Shown here: piece by piece, positions 59,236 to 64,000 of the stretch
Numbering within the stretch: position 1 is the stretch's first letter
Layout: each line of letters starts with the position of its first letter
Assembly (NCBI GenBank): GCA_002314145.1
Contig: DCCG01000029.1
Span: forward strand, 1 to 64,000
Direction: 5' to 3'
DNA length: 64,000 nt
Source: Thalassolituus sp. UBA1087
Lineage (GTDB): Bacteria > Pseudomonadota > Gammaproteobacteria > Pseudomonadales > Oceanobacteraceae
Translations under genes and position numbers: made by a program
The notes under the pieces: generated by a model
The model's database searches: none
Seen by the model: the letters and a program-made list of their open reading frames with translations, nothing else
What the model was told of the DNA's origin: nothing

Positions 59236-60405
59236 TCAGGGCATGATGGCAGGCAACGCCTTGTTGAGTGCTACTTTATTCATAACCCTGGCTCCGGTCA
59301 AAGCATAGCCCAGTAAATCGCCGTTTTCGGCCCGAAATTCGGCCTGAACGTCTTTCCCGTCGGCTTCAATGTGCCACTGGCCCGCATTTTCATCCGCCGG
59401 TGGCGCGACAACTACCGGCACCACAGGGGTTTTTACGGTCACCGGCATGGGGCCAAATACCACTTCCGTGGCACTGCCGGTGAGGGTTTTGGCCAGCGCC
59501 CGGGCCGAGGTCATTAACGGCATCACGTACAGCAGTACATGGCCGTTGATCTCCGCGCAGTCACCCAACGCATAAATATCTTCGGCAGAGGTCTGCAACC
59601 GGCGGTCAGTGACCACGCCGTGATTAACCTGCAGACCGGCTTTGACGGCCAGGTCAAGGCGCGGCCGCAGGCCGATGGCAGACACCACCAGATCGGCGCT
59701 GATGTCTTCACCATTGCTCAGGGTCGCGACGACGCCATCGCCCTGCTTAACAATGCGGGTCACCAGCGGACCGGTATGGAAACGTACCCCCAATTCTTCC
59801 AGCCCGCTCTGAACAGCATCGGCTGCCGCTTTGGGCAGCAGAGAAGGCAGTACCTGGTCGCCCGGGGCCACCACATCCACCTCAAAACCCCCATTGGCGA
59901 GATCGTTGGCGTACTCCATACCGATCAGACCGGCCCCCATGACCAGCACTTTTTTCTTTCCTTCTGCCGCAGCCCGGAAGCGGGTGTAGTCCTGCAGATC
60001 ATTAATCGAGAAAATGCGTTCATCGGCATCGCCTTCCGGACGAGGACGAATCACCCCGGCTCCCCAGGCCAGCACCAGTTTGCTGTATGGCACAGGCTCT
60101 TCGCCGATAAACACGCGGTGAGCGGCAGCATCAATGTTGGTCACCCGGGTATTGGTGCGGATAACAATATTGAGCTGGTCAGCCATATCGGCGGCACTGG
60201 CCATGGCCAGCTGGTCCGCGCTTTTATCTTTGCTGAAGCCCGTGGATAACATCGGCTTGGAGTAGCTGCGGCCGTCGTCTGCGGTAATCATCAGCACTGG
60301 CTGGTCCGCGTCCAGCTTACGCAGTTCTTTCACCAGGTTATAACCGGCAAGGCCGGAACCTATCACCACAATGGGCGCCTTGTCAGGCACAGTATCTGTT
60401 GTCAT
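59236..60405 (-). CDS. Rubredoxin-NAD+ reductase
   Basis: The 389-aa FAD-dependent pyridine nucleotide-disulfide oxidoreductase is of the AlkT/RubB class. FAD motif: IVVIGSGLAGYNLVKELRKL. NAD motif: VLVMGAGLIGMEYANDLANG. The late FAD motif is DIYALGDCAEINGHVL. It has no CxxxxC redox pair, as expected for ferredoxin/rubredoxin reductases. With the rubredoxin gene just upstream on the same strand, it passes electrons from NAD(P)H to rubredoxin, for alkane hydroxylation or oxidative-stress reduction. The order matches Pseudomonas rubB-rubA. Confidence 0.92.
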   Translation of the reverse strand: MTTDTVPDKAPIVVIGSGLAGYNLVKELRKLDADQPVLMITADDGRSYSKPMLSTGFSKDKSADQLAMASAADMADQLNIVIRTNTRVTNIDAAAHRVFIGEEPVPYSKLVLAWGAGVIRPRPEGDADERIFSINDLQDYTRFRAAAEGKKKVLVMGAGLIGMEYANDLANGGFEVDVVAPGDQVLPSLLPKAAADAVQSGLEELGVRFHTGPLVTRIVKQGDGVVATLSNGEDISADLVVSAIGLRPRLDLAVKAGLQVNHGVVTDRRLQTSAEDIYALGDCAEINGHVLLYVMPLMTSARALAKTLTGSATEVVFGPMPVTVKTPVVPVVVAPPADENAGQWHIEADGKDVQAEFRAENGDLLGYALTGARVMNKVALNKALPAIMP

Positions 60406-60499
60406 ATCAGTGTCCAGAGCGCGCCCGCAAAGGCTGGCGCCGTATGTTCAGGTCAGACAGAGCCGCGGACCGCTTTTGGCAGCCCGCCCGCGGCCCGGA

Positions 60500-60664
60500 T
60501 CAGATTTCGATCATTTCAAAGTCGTCTTTACCGACGCCACAATCGGGGCAGATAAAGTCGTCCGGAATATCTTCCCAGCGTGTCCCCGGTGCAATACCTT
60601 CTTCCGGCGCACCTTCTTCCTCATCGTAAATCCAGCCACAGACCACACATTGCCACTTCTTCAT
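60500..60664 (-). CDS. rubA: Rubredoxin
   Basis: The 54-aa iron-sulfur electron carrier binds one Fe by four Cys: KKWQCVVCGWIYDEEEG (CxxC) and DDFICPDCGVGKDDFE (CxxC). ATG 60664 gives the standard rubredoxin start (MKKWQC); a longer frame from 60787 is not conserved. It is upstream of its reductase on the same strand and divergent from ubiC. Confidence 0.96.
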   Translation of the reverse strand: MKKWQCVVCGWIYDEEEGAPEEGIAPGTRWEDIPDDFICPDCGVGKDDFEMIEI

Positions 60665-60914
60665 TGTTATACCTGCTTTAAATCCAGTGAAGTCAGACAC
60701 CCCGCACGCGGGCGTGAAGAGGCGGTAAACTACCAGCAGAGGCGCTAAAATCAACGGTCTTTTGCGGGCAAACCTCTGGCAGATCAATCAATTGCAGGCG
60801 CCAGTCTTGCTCCGGCCGGGGATTTCGCGCATCCTCGCGGCTGCTTTTTTACCCGTTGATAACCCTATTGCTGCGGACACTGACGTCCGGCGGCCAGAGA
60901 GTCTGCGTTATTTC

Positions 60915-61460
60915 ATGACCCCGGAAACCAAGGCCATCGGCCACGTACTGCACCCATTGTCCTGCGACTGGTCACTGCGCCACCAGTATCCCGCGTTTCT
61001 CCTGCTTCCGCACTGGCGTGACTGGCTGCTGGATAAGGGCTCTCTCACCGCCCGCCTGTCGGCACTACAGCCCGGCAGTTTCAATGTCAGCGTGCTGCGC
61101 GAATACCATACCCGGCCAACGCCCACTGAGCGCCGCGCACTGCGGCTCAGCCATCAGCAGACTGTCTGGGTCCGGGAGGTTATTTTACGCCTCGGCGACG
61201 TCCCTCTGGTGTATGCCCGTACCGCCGTGCCGCTGGCGACTCTCAGCGGCAGTGAGCGCCGGCTGCAGTCTCTGGGTAACCGCTCTCTGGGCAGTTATCT
61301 GTTCCGTCAGCCGTCCCTGCAACGTACGCCACTGAAAGTCTGCCACTGCAGGAAAAATCATCTGGGGTTACAATGGGCACGCTATTCTTTGTTCAGACTG
61401 AAAGGTAAGCCACTGCTGGTCAGCGAAGGCTTTTCTGCCCGGCTGAACGAATTTATCTGA
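60915..61460 (+). CDS. ubiC: Chorismate pyruvate-lyase
   Basis: UbiC converts chorismate to 4-hydroxybenzoate and pyruvate, the first committed step of ubiquinone synthesis. The 181-aa protein has WLLDKGSLTARLSAL, VREVILRLGDVPLVYARTAV (substrate Arg) and GNRSLGSYLF, with SEGFSARLNEF at the end. ATG 60915 gives a length near that of E. coli (165 aa); the frame runs back to 60762 over the rubredoxin promoter and is not used. It is followed by ubiA after 28 bp. Confidence 0.93.
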   Translation: MTPETKAIGHVLHPLSCDWSLRHQYPAFLLLPHWRDWLLDKGSLTARLSALQPGSFNVSVLREYHTRPTPTERRALRLSHQQTVWVREVILRLGDVPLVYARTAVPLATLSGSERRLQSLGNRSLGSYLFRQPSLQRTPLKVCHCRKNHLGLQWARYSLFRLKGKPLLVSEGFSARLNEFI

Positions 61461-61488
61461 CGTTTATTCTGATATCCGGACACCCTGC

Positions 61489-62388
61489 ATGACTGTGTTA
61501 ACTGAGCTGCTGAACCGCCACTGGCCACAATGGCACGACTGGGTTGCCATCACCCGCCTGGATAAGCCGGTTGGCTCCTACCTGCTGCTGTGGCCGACGC
61601 TGTGGGCTTTGTGGATTGCCGGTGACGGCCGTCCGGACTGGTCGCTGGTGATTATTTTCACGCTGGGCGTTTTTCTGATGCGTTCCGCCGGCTGTGTGAT
61701 CAATGACTATGCCGACCGTAAAGTCGATGGCCACGTCAAGCGCACCTGCAACCGGCCACTGGCGACTGGCCGCCTGACGGAGAAACAGGCGCTCAGCGGC
61801 TTTGCCCTGTTGGTGGGGGTGTCCTTCCTGCTGGTATTACTGACCAATGCCTATACCGTCTGGCTGTCTTTCGGTGGACTGGCGCTGGCGTCGGTTTATC
61901 CCTTTATGAAACGCCATACTCATTTGCCCCAGGTGTTTCTCGGCGCTGCCTTTTCCTGGGCAATTCCCATGGCCTTTGCCGCTCAGAGTAACGAAGTTCC
62001 GGTGGTTGCCTGGCTGCTGTACGCCGCCAACCTCGCCTGGACGGTGGCATACGACACCATGTACGCCATGGTAGACCGCGATGACGATGTGAAAATCGGC
62101 GTTAAATCCACGGCCATTCTGTTCGGCGATCTGGATCTTGCCATGATAGGTCTGCTGCAGGGTATCACCCTGTTCTGCCTGCTGTCGGCCGGCGGTCAGC
62201 TGAGTCTGGGCTGGCCTTTTTATCTTGCTCTGCTCGCCGGTGCCGCTTTTCTGGGCTGGCAGTTATGGGCCATCCGCTCGCGGCGGCGCACTGAGTGCTT
62301 TGCCGCTTTCCGCCTCAGTCACTGGTTCGGACTCATCGTCTGGGCCGGGATTGTGGCGCATTTCTGGCTGACGCCGGTTGCCGACTGA
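61489..62388 (+). CDS. ubiA: 4-hydroxybenzoate octaprenyltransferase
   Basis: This 299-aa integral membrane prenyltransferase attaches the polyprenyl tail to 4-hydroxybenzoate. Motifs: RSAGCVINDYADRKVDGHVK (first Asp-rich motif NDxxDxxxD) and YDTMYAMVDRDDDVKIG (second). About eight to nine helices. TRLDKPVGSYLLLWPTLWAL is the typical N-terminal segment. Confidence 0.96.
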   Translation: MTVLTELLNRHWPQWHDWVAITRLDKPVGSYLLLWPTLWALWIAGDGRPDWSLVIIFTLGVFLMRSAGCVINDYADRKVDGHVKRTCNRPLATGRLTEKQALSGFALLVGVSFLLVLLTNAYTVWLSFGGLALASVYPFMKRHTHLPQVFLGAAFSWAIPMAFAAQSNEVPVVAWLLYAANLAWTVAYDTMYAMVDRDDDVKIGVKSTAILFGDLDLAMIGLLQGITLFCLLSAGGQLSLGWPFYLALLAGAAFLGWQLWAIRSRRRTECFAAFRLSHWFGLIVWAGIVAHFWLTPVAD

Positions 62389-62416
62389 GTCACGAAAAGT
62401 TCCCTTAATCCGGCCC

Positions 62417-62434
62417 CTGTCACATCGTTGTAAC
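62417..62434 (+). promoter_or_regulatory. Pho box of phoB
   Basis: CTGTCAC-ATCG-TTGTAAC matches the 7-4-7 PhoB direct-repeat box. A -10-like TAATAC (62447-62452) follows with the spacing of a PhoB-activated promoter. This indicates autoregulation of phoBR under phosphate starvation. Confidence 0.75.
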
Positions 62435-62489
62435 ATTGCACCAGTGTAATACCTGCGCAATAAGGGTATATGACACTTACGTGACGACT

Positions 62490-63188
62490 ATGACTAAAGC
62501 AGGCAAAAGGGTGCTGATCGTCGATGACGAAGCACCAATTCGAGAAATGATCGCCGTAGCGCTGGAAATGGCTGGCTACGAGTGCCTGGAAGCTGCCAGC
62601 GTACAGGAAGCCCATTCCCACATCGTGGATCACAAGCCGGATATGGTTTTACTCGACTGGATGCTCCCGGGCACCAGTGGTGTTGAATTTGCCCGCCGCC
62701 TGAAACGCGAAGATCTGACAGCAGAAATGCCGATCATTATGCTCACCGCTAAAGGTGAGGAAGATAATAAAGTGCAGGGGCTTGAGGCCGGCGCTGATGA
62801 TTACATCACCAAACCTTTCTCCCCGCGGGAACTGGTCGCGCGGCTGAAAGCTGTGCTGCGCCGGGCCACCCCTCAGGGAGTGGAAGAACCCATCGAAGTC
62901 AGCGGTCTGATGCTGGACCCTGTCTGTCACCGGGTAACATCCAACAGCAAACCGGTGGAAATCGGTCCGACCGAATACCGTTTGCTGCAATTCTTTATGA
63001 CTCATCAGGAACGGGCGTATTCCCGTGCCCAGCTGCTGGACCAGGTCTGGGGCGGTAACGTCTATGTGGAAGAGCGGACCGTTGATGTGCATATCCGGCG
63101 CCTGCGTAAGGCATTGGGTAAGGCCCATGAGCATCTGATTCAGACCGTGCGCGGCACGGGTTACCGCTTCTCGACCAAAGCGTCCTGA
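62490..63188 (+). CDS. phoB: Phosphate regulon response regulator PhoB
   Basis: This 232-aa OmpR-type response regulator has acidic pocket Asp12-Asp13 (VLIVDDEAPIREM), phospho-acceptor Asp56 (DMVLLDWMLPG), switch Thr/Lys (IIMLTAKGEE, YITKPFSPRELVAR), and a C-terminal winged helix (VEIGPTEYRLLQFF, then RAQLLDQVWGGNVYVEERTV and RGTGYRFS). ATG 62490 gives the standard start; a GTG at 62481 is possible. It is co-transcribed with phoR (18-bp gap). Confidence 0.96.
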   Translation: MTKAGKRVLIVDDEAPIREMIAVALEMAGYECLEAASVQEAHSHIVDHKPDMVLLDWMLPGTSGVEFARRLKREDLTAEMPIIMLTAKGEEDNKVQGLEAGADDYITKPFSPRELVARLKAVLRRATPQGVEEPIEVSGLMLDPVCHRVTSNSKPVEIGPTEYRLLQFFMTHQERAYSRAQLLDQVWGGNVYVEERTVDVHIRRLRKALGKAHEHLIQTVRGTGYRFSTKAS

Positions 63189-63206
63189 TCATCCTGGGAG
63201 GGTGAT

Positions 63207-64000
63207 ATGAGCCCTGTCTGGCGCAGGGAGCTGCGCCGCATCAGCTATCTGCTGATCATCGCCTTTGTCATCGGCTATACCAGTGGTTACCACGGATGGA
63301 CCATTGCCGCGGTACTGACACTGTATCTGGGCTGGCATATGCTGCAGCTGTCACGCCTCTACCGCTGGCTGGCTGCCGGGCAGACAGCCCATCTGCCTGC
63401 CACCTACGGCATCTGGGGCAGTGTCTTTGCTGAAACCCAGCGGCTGCAGAACCGCAGCATGAAACATCAGCAGCGGCTGCAGGCCATCATCAACCGCATA
63501 CAGGACTCCACCGCGGCACTGCAGGATGCCGTACTGATGGTCGACAGCCAGGGCAACCTGGAATGGTGGAATCAGGCGGCGCAACGCTTTCTGGGGCTGA
63601 AAGCGCCGGTCGATGTGGGCCAGCCGATTACCAATCTGATCCGTGATCCGGCCTTCAAAAGCTATTTCAATCAGGGCGAGTACGCCGACCCGTTTACCAT
63701 GACGTCACCGGTCAACAAGCGTATTCATCTGCAGTTCAATATTACCCAGTTCGGCCGCCGCGACCGTCTGATGCTGGTGCACGATGTTACCCGCCTGAAA
63801 CAGCTGGAACAGATGCGCAAAGACTTCGTGGCCAACGTCAGTCATGAACTGCGCACACCGCTGACGGTGCTGTCCGGCTACATTGAAACCATGGTTACCC
63901 ACGCCGATATGCTGCCTGAACGCTGGGGCAGAATGCTGGACCAGATGAGCAGCCAGAGCCTGCGCATGGAAGCCATCATCAAGGATCTGCTGACGCTGTC
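63207..64000 (+). CDS. phoR: Phosphate regulon sensor histidine kinase PhoR (partial)
   Basis: The gene runs off the right edge of the window; about 264 residues are visible. ATG 63207 has GGGAGGG upstream. Two N-terminal helices (ISYLLIIAFVIGYTSG, WTIAAVLTLYLGWHMLQL) precede a PAS domain (DAVLMVDSQGNLEWWNQAAQ) and the HisKA motif FVANVSHELRTPLTVLSGYI, with the phospho-acceptor His at about 213. The ATPase domain lies beyond the window. It controls PhoB phosphorylation according to phosphate supply. Confidence 0.93.
   Translation, partial: MSPVWRRELRRISYLLIIAFVIGYTSGYHGWTIAAVLTLYLGWHMLQLSRLYRWLAAGQTAHLPATYGIWGSVFAETQRLQNRSMKHQQRLQAIINRIQDSTAALQDAVLMVDSQGNLEWWNQAAQRFLGLKAPVDVGQPITNLIRDPAFKSYFNQGEYADPFTMTSPVNKRIHLQFNITQFGRRDRLMLVHDVTRLKQLEQMRKDFVANVSHELRTPLTVLSGYIETMVTHADMLPERWGRMLDQMSSQSLRMEAIIKDLLTL

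Noticed and set aside
1..64000. CRISPR array, rRNA or intact tRNA
   Set aside because: No regularly spaced repeats, rRNA motifs or full tRNA cloverleaf were noticed on either strand.

Overview
The window is a gammaproteobacterial chromosome segment, most likely Oceanospirillales or Pseudomonadales. The backbone gene orders pyrE|crc|rph|yicC, gmk-rpoZ-spoT-ridA, oxyR-recG and hupB-rubredoxin reductase-rubredoxin|ubiC-ubiA-phoB-phoR are Pseudomonas-like. A Crc-type protein and an AlkT-type rubredoxin reductase are present, which fits a marine, possibly hydrocarbon-using, bacterium. The species cannot be fixed from the sequence alone.

Layout. Positions 1-4122 are backbone: a DUF4124-like exported protein, pyrE, crc, rph and yicC. 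Positions 4099-40677 are a ~36.5 kb integrated element bounded by an imperfect 25-bp direct repeat (23/25 identical). The left copy is the 3' end of yicC. The right copy overlaps the start of a lipoprotein hydrolase gene. Positions 40669-64000 are backbone again: hydrolase, gmk, rpoZ, spoT, ridA, an NAD-dependent epimerase, oxyR, recG, an iron-uptake cluster (PepSY protein, TonB receptor, AraC regulator with a Fur box), a YbaK-HDOD protein, a DAACS symporter, hupB, rubredoxin and its reductase, ubiC, ubiA, phoB and a truncated phoR.

The element is a defence island on a mobilizable chassis. Its left end has a tyrosine integrase next to tandem TGGGTAGT arm-type repeats, which recur at the right end. 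An AT-rich Qat operon (qatABCD: KAP ATPase, QatB, QueC-like, TatD-like) follows. Next is an accessory block with two AlpA-like regulators, a DUF927 ATPase, a 600-bp non-coding stretch holding a 22-bp perfect palindrome, and a MobI-like gene; that stretch is a candidate oriT. A complete type I BREX operon follows (HTH regulator, brxA, brxB, brxC, pglX, pglZ, brxL). Four extra genes are built into it: an AlbA_2/HTH ATP-binding protein, an ABC-type ATPase coupled to a small PD-(D/E)xK-like protein, and a DUF262/HNH protein of the GmrSD/BrxU type. BrxL ends in a domain that resembles MIT_C. After BREX come a 32-codon gene remnant and a Gabija-type pair (OLD-TOPRIM nuclease plus UvrD helicase).

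The right end carries minus-strand genes of unknown role: a DUF7673-like protein, a 52-aa membrane peptide, a serine recombinase, a two-helix membrane protein, a transglutaminase-like protein and a lipoprotein. The island therefore stacks at least three recognised anti-phage systems. The parts most likely to be new are the extra genes inside BREX, the unusual BrxL C-terminus, and the membrane/transglutaminase/lipoprotein cluster.
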